Notes: a model not told the origin generated them from the letters alone. Positions 38,819 through 48,140 are shown, counted from the first letter of the stretch. The stretch: DNA of 64,000 nucleotides from Mucilaginibacter corticis (GCF_007558865.1 NZ_VLPK01000004.1:124001-188000); one strand, 5' to 3'. Translations and numbers: made by a program.

Positions 38819-40399
38819 ATGAAAAAGTTTGCAGCTTTAGTATCAATAGTATTGTTTTTTGCGACGGCCGTTATCGCGCAGCAAAAGACAATAACCATTG
38901 GCACGCTCTTAAGTGATATGGTAAATAAAGAACTGGATGTATGCTTTCCGGTGCCATATTACACCTCAAAGCTGCAAACCAGTTATGACCGCCGTTCGGT
39001 AATACCCAATACGCCCTCATGGCATGCCAATGATGATGGCTCGGGGTTTATCCGTTATGAAGCCAATAATGGCCGGGTTGAGAAAGTATTGTTTGATGAA
39101 AAAGGCCCGGGTGTTATCACCCGGATCATTACCACAGGCAAAGCCGCCGGCGCTAACCTGCGGATCTACTTTGATGGCGAAAAGGAAGCAAGTATTACTA
39201 TCCCGGGATATGATATCTCAAAGCTCCCCATCAAAATACCCGAAGCGCTGTTGATCCTGCATGAACATTATAACACTACGCAGGGCAGCTCTATGTATTA
39301 CCCAATTCCTTACGCTAAGAGTTGCAAGATAACTGTTGATGATTTGAACCGGGGGTATTATTTTCATGCCAACTACCGTACTTATAATAAGGGTACCAAA
39401 GTAAAAACTTTTACGGTTGCCGACGCTGCTAAATATAATAAGCAAGCAGAAGAAACAAGTTATCAATTATTGCATCCGAAAAGTTATAAAGGCGATGAAT
39501 TTAGAGCTAATAAAGTATTAATTCAAGATTCGATGTATTTGGATTTGCCAAAAGGATCGCAAGCTATTAGGACATTAAATTTGGGAATTGGCATTGTAAA
39601 TCAAGCTGATTTTGCTCAGATGATGCGTAGTTTAATTGTGAAAATAACTTTCGATGGCAGGCAGACAGTCAGCGCTCCATTAAGTGATCTGTTTGGCGGG
39701 GGGATGGGAGCACCAAAGGTTAACAGTTGGTATTTAAATACTAATGGAGATGGGGAATTAACTATGCGCTTTATTATGCCTTATAAAAAAACAGCGCGTA
39801 TTGAAGTGATAAATATTTCTAATTACTACGCTATTGTTCACATAACTGCAAATACCTCGCCTTGGAAATGGAAACCCAATACGCTTTACTTTCATGCCAC
39901 CTGGCGGCAGGAAAACAATCTGAAAACCAATGTAGGGTTAGATTATAACATGGCTACGCTTACCGGCAGGGGCGTATTTAAGGGCGATGTTTTATCGCTG
40001 TACAATCACACCAAACGCTGGTATGGCGAGGGCGATGAACATATCTGGGTGGATGGCGACAAGTTTCCATCACATTTTGGCTGCGGCACAGAGGATTATT
40101 ATAACGCTACTTTTGCGCCAATTCACGTGTATCAAAACGTATTTGGCGGGGCGACACGCGAGGATGATGAAGCATCGCGCGGGTATAACACCTTTGTGCG
40201 TACCCGCAATTTAGATGTGATCCCCTTCAATAAAAAGCTAAAGTTTGAGTTCGAACTCATTAGTTGGGATGATGGACTGGTTGATTATTCATCTACCGTT
40301 TACTGGTATGGCGATCTTAATTCAAAAGCCATAACCGCATCGCCCGATAAAGACGCGTTGTACGTTTTGCCCAAAGCTGTATATACAAGCGATAAATAA
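38819..40399 (+). CDS. GH172 (DUF2961) secreted glycoside hydrolase-like protein
   Basis: A 526-residue protein with a signal peptide (MKKFAALVSIVLFFATAVIAQ). The DUF2961/GH172 features are GFIRYEANNGRVEKVLFDE, GPGVITRIITTGKAAGANLR, FDGEKE, SMYYPIPYAKSCKITV, and HFGCGTEDYYNA near the C-terminus, which may hold active-site acids. Family GH172 includes alpha-D-fructofuranosidase/difructose dianhydride synthase and alpha-arabinofuranosidase activities. The second third of the gene (about 39420-39860) is distinctly more AT-rich than both ends. Linked to GH32 and kinase genes, it supports use of unusual fructosides. Confidence 0.82.
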   Translation: MKKFAALVSIVLFFATAVIAQQKTITIGTLLSDMVNKELDVCFPVPYYTSKLQTSYDRRSVIPNTPSWHANDDGSGFIRYEANNGRVEKVLFDEKGPGVITRIITTGKAAGANLRIYFDGEKEASITIPGYDISKLPIKIPEALLILHEHYNTTQGSSMYYPIPYAKSCKITVDDLNRGYYFHANYRTYNKGTKVKTFTVADAAKYNKQAEETSYQLLHPKSYKGDEFRANKVLIQDSMYLDLPKGSQAIRTLNLGIGIVNQADFAQMMRSLIVKITFDGRQTVSAPLSDLFGGGMGAPKVNSWYLNTNGDGELTMRFIMPYKKTARIEVINISNYYAIVHITANTSPWKWKPNTLYFHATWRQENNLKTNVGLDYNMATLTGRGVFKGDVLSLYNHTKRWYGEGDEHIWVDGDKFPSHFGCGTEDYYNATFAPIHVYQNVFGGATREDDEASRGYNTFVRTRNLDVIPFNKKLKFEFELISWDDGLVDYSSTVYWYGDLNSKAITASPDKDALYVLPKAVYTSDK

Positions 40400-40449
40400 T
40401 TAACAGTTTGATAACCTGTTTTACTATCAAAATATTTAGTTTTATCAGC

Positions 40450-41259
40450 ATGAAAACCAGGTTTCAATTATTATTGGCGGCGCTGTTTTTGCTAACAGGC
40501 GCTAATGTCTTTGCACAGGCAAAATATATGCACTCGCATAATGATTACGCTAACAATACCCCTTTTTATAAAGCTTTTTATAACGGCTTTAATTCTATCG
40601 AGGCGGATATATTTTTAGTTAATGGAACATTATTGGTATCGCATAGCGATAAATACCTGGAACCTGAGCGCACATTAAAAGGTATGTATCTCGACCCGAT
40701 ATTGTATGCCCTGCGCCGCGATACTACCCGCCGCTTATGCCTTTTAATTGATGTTAAAGACGATCATGTTAAAACTTTGCCCGCCCTGGTAAAAGCACTG
40801 GACCATTTAAAGCCTTTACTTTTGAGCAAGGATAATCCGCAGGGCAGGCTAAAGATCCTGATCAGCGGTAACCGCCCTGTTCCGGCTAATTATAAAAATT
40901 ATCCGTCTATACTATGGTTTGACGATGACCTGATCTATCCGCATACACAGGCCGAGTGGGACAGAGTAGGGCAGGTAAGTCTCGATTTTGAAAAATGGTC
41001 TAAATGGAAAGGCACAGGTACAATACCCGATGCTGATAAACAACACCTGCAAAAAACTGTTGACAGCGTACATACCAATACCGGCAAGCTGGTAAGGTTT
41101 TGGGGCGCGCCTGACAATATGGAATCGTGGAATACCCAAATAGACTTTGGAGCTGATATTATAGGTACGGACAGGATAGAACAACTGGCCGGTTATCTCA
41201 CAAAAAAGGCGATGACACAACCTGTTACCACAAGCATCCCTAACAAATTATTGAAATAG
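40450..41259 (+). CDS. Secreted phosphodiesterase-like protein (PI-PLC/GDPD fold)
   Basis: A 269-residue protein with a signal peptide (KTRFQLLLAALFLLTGANVF, cut after A-Q). The mature protein opens KYMHSHNDYANNTPFYKAF and NSIEADIFLVNGTLLVSHS, the H-x-H-x-D and E-A-D pattern of TIM-barrel PI-PLC/glycerophosphodiesterase-like enzymes, followed by LLIDVKDD and RFWGAPDNMESWN. Substrate is unknown. It follows GH172 by 50 bases and may belong to the same transcript; the role in sugar use is unclear. An upstream in-frame start at 40408 would only prepend a non-signal stretch, so 40450 is chosen. Confidence 0.8.
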   Translation: MKTRFQLLLAALFLLTGANVFAQAKYMHSHNDYANNTPFYKAFYNGFNSIEADIFLVNGTLLVSHSDKYLEPERTLKGMYLDPILYALRRDTTRRLCLLIDVKDDHVKTLPALVKALDHLKPLLLSKDNPQGRLKILISGNRPVPANYKNYPSILWFDDDLIYPHTQAEWDRVGQVSLDFEKWSKWKGTGTIPDADKQHLQKTVDSVHTNTGKLVRFWGAPDNMESWNTQIDFGADIIGTDRIEQLAGYLTKKAMTQPVTTSIPNKLLK

Positions 41260-41339
41260 GTTTCGTTATTTTTAACGCTATTGGCATAAAACAACCAATA
41301 ATTCAGGTATTTTTGCAGCAAATTAACCCGGGTTGGTAA

Positions 41340-42311
41340 ATGCGTTTTATTGTTTTATGTTTCTTGTTTATGGTTACCTGCAGCATGGCAGGCTATGCGC
41401 AGCAAGATACATCGGCCCAACAAAACACTACTGTTAACCCTGTTCAGCAACCTGCCGGCGTACAGGTGCTTGACTCTGTGATACAAGCCACAGCTGCCCG
41501 CCAAAAGTTTATTGAAGATTCCCTTTCAACGCAATACATCAGATATCCTGACTCGGCCATGAACCGAGAGGCGGCGGCAAAATTCGTTCATGATTATCTT
41601 TACCATGGGAATGGATTTTTAGATATTCCCTTTAAATCAAAAAGCATACTCAGAAGCGGCCATACCCGCCAAACGCGCGATCAATGGATCATCACCATCA
41701 TCATAGGTTTGTTGTTGTACACGGCACTGCTCAACATTGTAATGAACAAGGATGTTAAAAATGTTTTTTTATCTTTTTACAGTAAACGGGCAATAGTGCA
41801 GGCAAGCAAAGAGGATGCGCAGATAAATTTCTGGGCTTTCATTGGTTTGTTTTTACTATTTGGTTTAACCTTTGGTTTATTTTTATATCAGCTGGCGGCT
41901 TACAAAGACATCTATTATAGTGTTAGCGGTTTCAGGTTGTTTATTTCGCTGGTGCTGATCATTTTATTGCTGTTCGCCTTTAAGTTCCTGGTATTAAAGT
42001 TTGTAGGTTTTGTTTTTGATATTCAGAAATTGGTGACAGAGTACGTATCGGTGCTATACCTCACCTACTTTAATATAGCCTTTGTGTTTTTGCCGGTTAC
42101 CGTATGTTTTAGCTTACTTTCGGCTCAGTTAATACCTGTTTTACTCCTGGTTGCTGTTGTATTAATTGTTGTCATTCTAACATGGCTTTATCTGCGCAGC
42201 AGCGTAAATATTATTTCTAATTTTCGATTTCATAAATTTTATTTATTTATCTATCTTTGTGCCCTCGAAATTTGCCCCATTTTGATATTGATAAAAGCAT
42301 TGAATATATAA
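41340..42311 (+). CDS. DUF4271 membrane protein
   Basis: A 323-residue protein with an N-terminal signal-like helix (MRFIVLCFLFMVTCSMAGYA), a polar Q/T-rich linker and then about six hydrophobic helices (WIITIIIGLLLYTALLNIVM, FWAFIGLFLLFGLTFGLFLY, and others). This is the DUF4271 layout. DUF4271 regularly stands just before hemD in Bacteroidota, as it does here, but its function is not known. The 3' end of the gene contains a TATCTTTG box (42252-42259) that could drive hemD on its own. Confidence 0.85.
   Translation: MRFIVLCFLFMVTCSMAGYAQQDTSAQQNTTVNPVQQPAGVQVLDSVIQATAARQKFIEDSLSTQYIRYPDSAMNREAAAKFVHDYLYHGNGFLDIPFKSKSILRSGHTRQTRDQWIITIIIGLLLYTALLNIVMNKDVKNVFLSFYSKRAIVQASKEDAQINFWAFIGLFLLFGLTFGLFLYQLAAYKDIYYSVSGFRLFISLVLIILLLFAFKFLVLKFVGFVFDIQKLVTEYVSVLYLTYFNIAFVFLPVTVCFSLLSAQLIPVLLLVAVVLIVVILTWLYLRSSVNIISNFRFHKFYLFIYLCALEICPILILIKALNI
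42252..42259 (+). promoter_or_regulatory. -7 promoter box of hemD inside the DUF4271 gene
   Basis: TATCTTTG fits TAnnTTTG. It lies in the last codons of the DUF4271 gene, about 77 bases before hemD. No clean -33. Confidence 0.45.
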
Positions 42312-42335
42312 TTTTTAGGTTTTATAAGAAGCGAT

Positions 42336-43094
42336 TTGGAAGATAGAAAGAAAAAGGTTAAAAGTATATTGGTTACTTTACCAAAGCCCGAAAACGATAA
42401 GAATCCATACAACGAATTGGCTAAAAAGCTAAACCTGAAAATTGATTTCAGGTCATTTATACATGTTGAAGGAGTGCCGGCTAAAGATTTTCGTAAGGAT
42501 AAAATAAACCTTGCAGATTTTACCGCCGTTATATTTACCAGCCGTAACTCGGCCGATCATTTTTTCAGGATCTGTGAAGAAATGCGTTTTGAGGTGCCTG
42601 TAGAAATGAAGTATTTCTGCCTGTCTGAAACCATCGCCCTGTATCTTCAAAAATATATTCAATATCGTAAAAGAAAGATCTTTTTTGGCAAGCAAACCGC
42701 TTCTGACCTTGCCGAGGTCTTAAAAAAGCACTCAGGCGAAAAATTCCTTTACCCTTGTTCTGACGTAGCTGCCGAAGAAACACAAAAGTTTTTGTTGGAG
42801 AATGGCTACAATTTTACACCTGCAGTGTTGTTCCGCACCGTGTGCAGTGATCTGAGCGATTTGGCTGATGTTTTTTATGACGTGATCGCGTTTTTCAGCC
42901 CGTCAAGCATCCAGTCTCTTTATAAGAACTTTCCTGATTTTAAGCAAAATAATACTCGCATAGCAGCATTTGGCGCAACAACCCATAAGGCAGTATTGGA
43001 GGCGGGATTGATTTTAGATATCCCGGCACCAAGCCCTGCTGCACCGTCAATGACCATGGCCATTGAGCAGTATTGCAAACAGGTAAACAAATAA
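42336..43094 (+). CDS. hemD: Uroporphyrinogen-III synthase
   Basis: A 252-residue protein starting TTG-GAA-GAT (no ATG in reach). It opens KKVKSILVTLPKPENDKNPY, with FTSRNSADHFFRI and ELPV-like segments, a FLYPCSDVAAEETQKFL hinge, FFSPSSIQSLYKNFP and IAAFGATTHKAVLEAG. The pattern matches HemD: two Rossmann-like lobes with the S-P-S motif. It closes hydroxymethylbilane into uroporphyrinogen III for heme. The Bacteroidota context of DUF4271-hemD-gldK is the same as in gliding and T9SS-bearing genomes. Divergence is high among HemD proteins, hence moderate confidence in details. Confidence 0.87.
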   Translation: MEDRKKKVKSILVTLPKPENDKNPYNELAKKLNLKIDFRSFIHVEGVPAKDFRKDKINLADFTAVIFTSRNSADHFFRICEEMRFEVPVEMKYFCLSETIALYLQKYIQYRKRKIFFGKQTASDLAEVLKKHSGEKFLYPCSDVAAEETQKFLLENGYNFTPAVLFRTVCSDLSDLADVFYDVIAFFSPSSIQSLYKNFPDFKQNNTRIAAFGATTHKAVLEAGLILDIPAPSPAAPSMTMAIEQYCKQVNK

Positions 43095-43349
43095 AATTTC
43101 AGCGATTTTTGCACTCCTGTGTAACATTTTCATTATTTCGTCGTAATAGTGTAAGTAAATGCTTGATGGTTATTCCGTATGCTTTTACGCAACCCGGTTT
43201 TAATTAAAAGATTATTCAACCGTTAATGTATTTGCTTTTTAGTTTAAAGAATGCTACTTTTATTTAGAATATGCATTTTTTAAGATTTGATGAAGCAAAT
43301 TTTATATATTCGGGGGTCATTTTATGACCGGATTTTTGATTTGTAAAAA
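43095..43349. other. Spacer upstream of gldK
   Basis: No gene found. TATATTCG (43305-43312), one base off TAnnTTTG, and a GGTCAT/ATGACC hairpin (43315-43329) lie just before gldK and may be its promoter and a leader hairpin. Confidence 0.4.
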
Positions 43350-44687
43350 ATGAAGCAGATATACTTTTTAGTTTTAATTTTAGGTACGGCAATATTAAGC
43401 GGATGTCACAAAGGCGACAGGGGAGAGGCAATTGGGGCACCTGCCCGATACACCAAACCCGAAGTTCCTTATGGAATGGTTTACATCCCGGCGGGTACAT
43501 TCTTAATGGGTCAGACAGACCAGGATATCACTTTTGCTCAGATCGCACAAACAAAACAGGTTACCATACCTGCTTTTTTTATGGACCAAACCGAGACAAC
43601 AAACAGCCAGTACAAGCAGTTTGTTAACTGGGTTCGCGACTCGATAGCTATTACTTCATTTTTAAATGACCCTAAATACTACATGGGGGCAAACACAAAA
43701 AATCCCGCTCCTACCAACGCAAATACGCTTACACGTAACGATAAAAGATACATTAACTGGGATTATGTAAAAAAATATCCTGTATGGGGTGCCGGCGGTA
43801 AAAAGAACGCTGCTGCAACCAACAATAAATTGCAGGGCATGTTTTACCAGGGCGATGACCGTGTGTTTGATCGGAATGAAATTGACGTTAGGTTATTAAA
43901 ATATAACTATGCCATGCCTTTATTGCGTGTGGCTGCTGATTACAGGAACGACAAAACCAAAAAACGTTCAGACTTTATTTTACGTGATACTGTACCGGTT
44001 TACCCGGATACATTGGTTTGGCTAAGCGATTTTTCATACGCTGCCAATGAGCCTATGGTTGAGGGTTATTTTTCACACCCATCATTTAAAGATTACCCTG
44101 TAGTAGGTGTAACCTGGAGACAAGCACGCGCGTTCACCGTATGGCGCACACGTTATAATGAAGCTTATAAAGATTCAAGACGTTTGCCACACCGCTCGCC
44201 TTATATGTTACCAACCGAGCAGGAGTTTGAATACGCTGCACGTGGTGGCAGGGTAGGTACAGATTACCCATGGGGCGGTCCGTACATTAAAAATGCAAAA
44301 GGCTGCTTATTGGCAAACTTTAAACCGGGCCGTGGTAATTACTCTGACGACGGCGGTGCATATACTGTAAAAGTTAGATCTTATTTCCCTAATGATTTTG
44401 GCCTGTACAATATGGCAGGTAACGTTGCCGAGTGGACCGGTTCAGCTTATGATCCATCAGCATCAACCTTTGTGAATGACCTTGCGCCTACATTTAACTA
44501 TGAAGCCAAGAAAACAGATCCTGAAGTGATGAAACGCAAAGTGGTACGTGGTGGCTCATGGAAAGATGTAGGTTACTTCCTGCAAAACTCTTCACGTAGC
44601 TATGAGTACCAGGATAGCGCGAAATCATACATCGGTTTCCGTTCTGTAACACATTTCCAGGGGCGTGACCTTAGCGACAGGCGCTAA
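43350..44687 (+). CDS. gldK: Type IX secretion lipoprotein GldK (FGE-sulfatase-like)
   Basis: A 445-residue lipoprotein: lipobox IL-S-G-C near residue 19 (LILGTAILSGCHKGDRG). The large part is a formylglycine-generating-enzyme-type fold: GMVYIPAGTFLMGQTDQD, QTETTNSQYKQFVNWVRD, PVVGVTWRQARAFTVWRTRY, LPTEQEFEYAARGG, GLYNMAGNVAEWTGSAYDPS, and VVRGGSWKDVGYFLQNSSR. GldK builds the periplasmic ring of T9SS together with GldN, under the outer membrane. It leads the gldKLMN operon. I see no sulfatase-modifying role here: in T9SS the fold is structural. Confidence 0.95.
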   Translation: MKQIYFLVLILGTAILSGCHKGDRGEAIGAPARYTKPEVPYGMVYIPAGTFLMGQTDQDITFAQIAQTKQVTIPAFFMDQTETTNSQYKQFVNWVRDSIAITSFLNDPKYYMGANTKNPAPTNANTLTRNDKRYINWDYVKKYPVWGAGGKKNAAATNNKLQGMFYQGDDRVFDRNEIDVRLLKYNYAMPLLRVAADYRNDKTKKRSDFILRDTVPVYPDTLVWLSDFSYAANEPMVEGYFSHPSFKDYPVVGVTWRQARAFTVWRTRYNEAYKDSRRLPHRSPYMLPTEQEFEYAARGGRVGTDYPWGGPYIKNAKGCLLANFKPGRGNYSDDGGAYTVKVRSYFPNDFGLYNMAGNVAEWTGSAYDPSASTFVNDLAPTFNYEAKKTDPEVMKRKVVRGGSWKDVGYFLQNSSRSYEYQDSAKSYIGFRSVTHFQGRDLSDRR

Positions 44688-44730
44688 TTAATTTAAAACT
44701 TAAAACTAAAATATACTTATACGAATTTTT

Positions 44731-45534
44731 ATGGCAGGAAAAAAACAACCATACGGAATTAATAACGTTGTATCCTGGGGTGCAACAGTGGTTATTATTG
44801 GCTTATTGTTTAAAATACAACACTTGCCGTTTGGCGGGTTATTTATCTCTATCGGATTAGGTGCAGAAGCCATATTATTCTTTATCCTTGGTTTTCAACG
44901 TGAAGAAGTTGAAATTGACTGGACCAAAGCTTACCCTGAATTAGCACACGATTATACCGGCGAATTACCAAAGGCAGCAGCAAGACCAGCTATCAGCGGT
45001 GGCGTTTCAACTACAGCTGCTTTAGATAAAATGCTTGAAGATGCTAAAATCGGACCTGAACTGGTAGGCAGCCTTGCTGAAGGTTTAAGAACTTTTGGTG
45101 ATAAAGTTAACTCGATATCAAAAGTAGCAGACGCGGGTGAAGCCACTACAGCTTTTACAACTAAAGTAAAACAGGCAACTGACAGCTACGATAAGCTATC
45201 ATCATCATTTGAGAAAGCATCAGGTAATTTATTGGAACTGGCTAACACAAATGTTGATTCAAAAGCATACCATGACCAGGTGAACAGCTTAGCTAAAAAC
45301 CTTTCGGCATTAAACGCCGTGTATGAATTAGAGTTACAAGACTCAAGTGCACATTTAAAATCAATGAACAAGTTTTATCAAAACCTGTCATTGACCATGA
45401 ATAACTTTAATGAATCATTAGAAGATTCAAAACAATTTAAAGACGAAGTGGGCCGCTTAGCTAAAAACCTGTCATCATTAAATGCTATTTATGGTAACAT
45501 GTTAACAGCAATGAACGCGCCTCGCCAGGCATAA
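44731..45534 (+). CDS. gldL: Type IX secretion / gliding motor protein GldL
   Basis: A 267-residue protein with two N-terminal membrane helices (INNVVSWGATVVIIGLLFKI and PFGGLFISIGLGAEAILFFI). The second carries a buried glutamate at residue 46, the residue important for proton-driven motion in GldL of other species. A short proline-rich region leads to a long soluble helix set with a repeated phrase (YHDQVNSLAKNLSALNAVYE and FKDEVGRLAKNLSSLNAIYG). GldL forms the stator-like ring with GldM that turns the T9SS machine. It follows gldK by 44 bases. Confidence 0.95.
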   Translation: MAGKKQPYGINNVVSWGATVVIIGLLFKIQHLPFGGLFISIGLGAEAILFFILGFQREEVEIDWTKAYPELAHDYTGELPKAAARPAISGGVSTTAALDKMLEDAKIGPELVGSLAEGLRTFGDKVNSISKVADAGEATTAFTTKVKQATDSYDKLSSSFEKASGNLLELANTNVDSKAYHDQVNSLAKNLSALNAVYELELQDSSAHLKSMNKFYQNLSLTMNNFNESLEDSKQFKDEVGRLAKNLSSLNAIYGNMLTAMNAPRQA

Positions 45535-45581
45535 TTTAGTTAGATAACAGGATTTTTAATACTAAAAAAGATATATAACAA

Positions 45582-47120
45582 ATGGCTGGAGGTAAACAGA
45601 CCCCAAGGCAGCGGATGATGGGTATTTTATACCTGGTTTTGCTGGGCCTTATTGCCCTTGATGTACCTGATAGCTTGCTTGATGCTTTTAAAAACATCAG
45701 CGACAGTTTAACGGCGTCAAAAAGTAACGTGGAAACCGGTATTAACAATACTTTTAGCTCTTTTGAAAAAACCAAGTTAAAGGAACAGCCGGATAGGGCA
45801 AAGCCTATTTACGAAAGAGCCGAAAAAGCTAAAAAACTGGCTGATGACCTTAACACTTATGTAGAATCGTTGAAAAAGATGCTTTCTGATGAGACAGGCG
45901 GTATAGATGAGGCTACTAATGATTATAAAGGAAGAGAGAACCTTGACGTATCTGTTGACTTAATGGTTAACAGGAAGAGAAATGCGTACGAGTTATCTAA
46001 AAGAATTAATGAAACACGTGAAGAATTACTGGCATTGTTAAATGCTAAAGACCGTGCAACAGTAAAACTGCCATTGGTTACGTTACCACCGCCACACAGA
46101 ACAGGTTTCCAGGATAAAAGCTGGGAACAGGCAAACTTTGGTGAAGGTATGCCAATGGGCGCGGCAATGACCGGTTTAACTAAGATCCAATCGGATATTA
46201 AAAATGCCGAGAATGAGGTTGTTAAAAAGATCTTGGGTGAAGTTGATGTAGCGGTTGTTAACCTTGATCAGTTCTCGGCCGTAGCAGTTGCACCTACAAG
46301 CTATGTTTTGGTAGGTCAGCCGTACACAGCCGAAGTGTTTTTGACTGCGTCAGATTCTAAATCATCACCAACTATTACTGTTGATGGCAGCAAGGTACCT
46401 ACAGAAGCCGGCCGTGGTAAATATACCGGCAGTACAGGTAGCGAAGGTGTACATACCTGGATAGGTACCATCTCTGTTAAACAGAATGATGGTTCTATGA
46501 AAACTTACACTACAGCGCCGCAAACTTATACGGTTGCAAGGCCATCGGCAGTGGTATCACCTGATAAAATGAATGTATTATACATTGGTGTACCAAACCC
46601 TGTTTCGGTATCGGCACCGGGTATTGCTAAAAAAGATCTTAAAGTAGGTATAAGCAGCGGTAGTATTTCGCCGTCAGGCAATGGCTATACAGTAACTGTT
46701 AGCTCACCGGGTACTACTACTATCAATGTATCGGGAGAGGTTTCAAAAGGTAAAGTTATGGCTTTAGGCTCAACTTTGTTCCGTGTAAAACGTATCCCTG
46801 ACCCTAAGGCGCAGTTTGCCGGCAAATCTGGTGGTACAACCAGTGCTGCAAACATTAAAGCGCAGGACGCTGTTTTTGCCAAATTAGAGAACTTTGAGTT
46901 CGACGCTAAGTTTAACGTTACCCGTTTTACCTTACTGGTAATAAAGCCACGCCAGGATCCTTTGGTTTTTTCAGGAAGCAGCAATCAGTTAACCAGTGCA
47001 ATGCATACAGCAATGAGTTCTGTAACACCGGGATCGACGGTAGTATTTAAAGATATTATAGCGGTAGGCCCTGATGGTACGCAACGCGGCTTAGAGAATA
47101 TTGTGTTATTTGCAAATTAA
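45582..47120 (+). CDS. gldM: Type IX secretion / gliding motor protein GldM
   Basis: A 512-residue protein. The N-terminus MAGGKQTPRQRMMGILYLVL and GLIALDVPDSLLDAF give the single transmembrane helix of GldM, followed by four periplasmic domains: an alpha-helical one (residues about 50-220), and beta-rich Ig-like ones to the end (VAVVNLDQFSAVAVAPTSYV, then FRVKRIPDPKAQFAGKSGG). GldM spans the periplasm, couples the GldL motor to GldK/GldN, and turns with it. The fourth domain touches GldN. It starts 48 bases after gldL. Confidence 0.95.
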   Translation: MAGGKQTPRQRMMGILYLVLLGLIALDVPDSLLDAFKNISDSLTASKSNVETGINNTFSSFEKTKLKEQPDRAKPIYERAEKAKKLADDLNTYVESLKKMLSDETGGIDEATNDYKGRENLDVSVDLMVNRKRNAYELSKRINETREELLALLNAKDRATVKLPLVTLPPPHRTGFQDKSWEQANFGEGMPMGAAMTGLTKIQSDIKNAENEVVKKILGEVDVAVVNLDQFSAVAVAPTSYVLVGQPYTAEVFLTASDSKSSPTITVDGSKVPTEAGRGKYTGSTGSEGVHTWIGTISVKQNDGSMKTYTTAPQTYTVARPSAVVSPDKMNVLYIGVPNPVSVSAPGIAKKDLKVGISSGSISPSGNGYTVTVSSPGTTTINVSGEVSKGKVMALGSTLFRVKRIPDPKAQFAGKSGGTTSAANIKAQDAVFAKLENFEFDAKFNVTRFTLLVIKPRQDPLVFSGSSNQLTSAMHTAMSSVTPGSTVVFKDIIAVGPDGTQRGLENIVLFAN

Positions 47121-47126
47121 GAGCAT

Positions 47127-48104
47127 ATGAAAAAGAGATTTTTAATAGTTGTACTTTGTTTAGCTTGTGTGGCATCGTTCGCGCAGACTAAAAAGAGAAA
47201 AACTACAGCTAAAAAAACTACCAGGACGACCCGAGCAACTCCGCCGCCTAATAAACAGACGTCGATGGTTGATACAACCAAGAAAATAGCTGACGCGCCT
47301 ATAACTGCCGATCCTGCAAAACCTTTTGACAGGCCTTTGGATGGTTATTATAAAAAAGTAAACATCCAGAACGCCAGGGTAACACCATATCCTGCCGTAC
47401 GCGAATCAGACATTGTATATTCAAAACGTGTTTGGGAAGAAATTGATGTACGCGAAAAAATGAATAATTATCTTGCTTCGCCAAAAGGAAGATTAATTGA
47501 CGTTTTAATGAATGCCATAGCCGCGGGCGAGCTTACTGCTTATGACCCCGTTCCAACAAAGGATGATCCGAATGGCGATGGTTTTGCTACGCCTTTGACT
47601 CCCGGAAAAGCCAAAGCCAAGTTGGCCGATAGTTCATTGGTAGAAAGCTTTGATAAAAAAACCGGCGAAAAAACCGGCTCAAAAATGGTTGCCGGCGAGT
47701 TTCAACCGGATAGCATTGTTAAATTCCGTATTAAAGAAGATTGGCTTTTCGACAAACAGCGTTCTGTATGGGAGCCGCGTATTATCGGTATAGCGCCAAT
47801 GATCAAACAAAAAGTAGAAGGTTCAACCTTAGCGCTTGATTACCAGCCGGCATTCTGGATCTATTTCCCTGCTGCCCGCCAGATCTTGGTTACTAAAGAA
47901 GCCTTTAACCGCAATAATGATGCTACAGATCTTAGCTTTGACGACGTATTCCTGAAACGCTTGTTCCATGGTTACGTAGTAAAAGTATCTAACGATAAAG
48001 ACGAACGTATAAAAGATTACGCCATCGGTATTGACCGCTTATATGAATCTGAACGGATCAAGAAATCCCTTATGGACTGGGAACTTAATTTGTGGCAGTA
48101 CTAA
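47127..48104 (+). CDS. gldN: Type IX secretion / gliding protein GldN
   Basis: A 325-residue protein with a signal peptide (MKKRFLIVVLCLACVASFAQ) and a Lys/Thr-rich linker. The family core is FDRPLDGYYKKVNIQNARV, VYSKRVWEEIDVREKMN, VKFRIKEDWLFDKQRSVWEP, FWIYFPAARQILVTKEAFNR and LFHGYVVKVSNDKDERI. GldN builds the periplasmic ring with GldK. It starts six bases after gldM, and a strong bidirectional terminator follows its stop. The stop-to-terminator segment also contains a degenerate repeat of seven-base words. Confidence 0.95.
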   Translation: MKKRFLIVVLCLACVASFAQTKKRKTTAKKTTRTTRATPPPNKQTSMVDTTKKIADAPITADPAKPFDRPLDGYYKKVNIQNARVTPYPAVRESDIVYSKRVWEEIDVREKMNNYLASPKGRLIDVLMNAIAAGELTAYDPVPTKDDPNGDGFATPLTPGKAKAKLADSSLVESFDKKTGEKTGSKMVAGEFQPDSIVKFRIKEDWLFDKQRSVWEPRIIGIAPMIKQKVEGSTLALDYQPAFWIYFPAARQILVTKEAFNRNNDATDLSFDDVFLKRLFHGYVVKVSNDKDERIKDYAIGIDRLYESERIKKSLMDWELNLWQY

Positions 48105-48110
48105 TTTTGG

Positions 48111-48140
48111 AGATTAGAGATTAGTTAATTAGAGATTAGT
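48111..48140. repeat. Degenerate AGATTAG short tandem repeat
   Basis: AGATTAGAGATTAGTTAATT followed by AGAGATTAGT is composed of the seven-base words also found at 24545-24567 and, reverse complemented, at 27399-27424. Confidence 0.6.
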
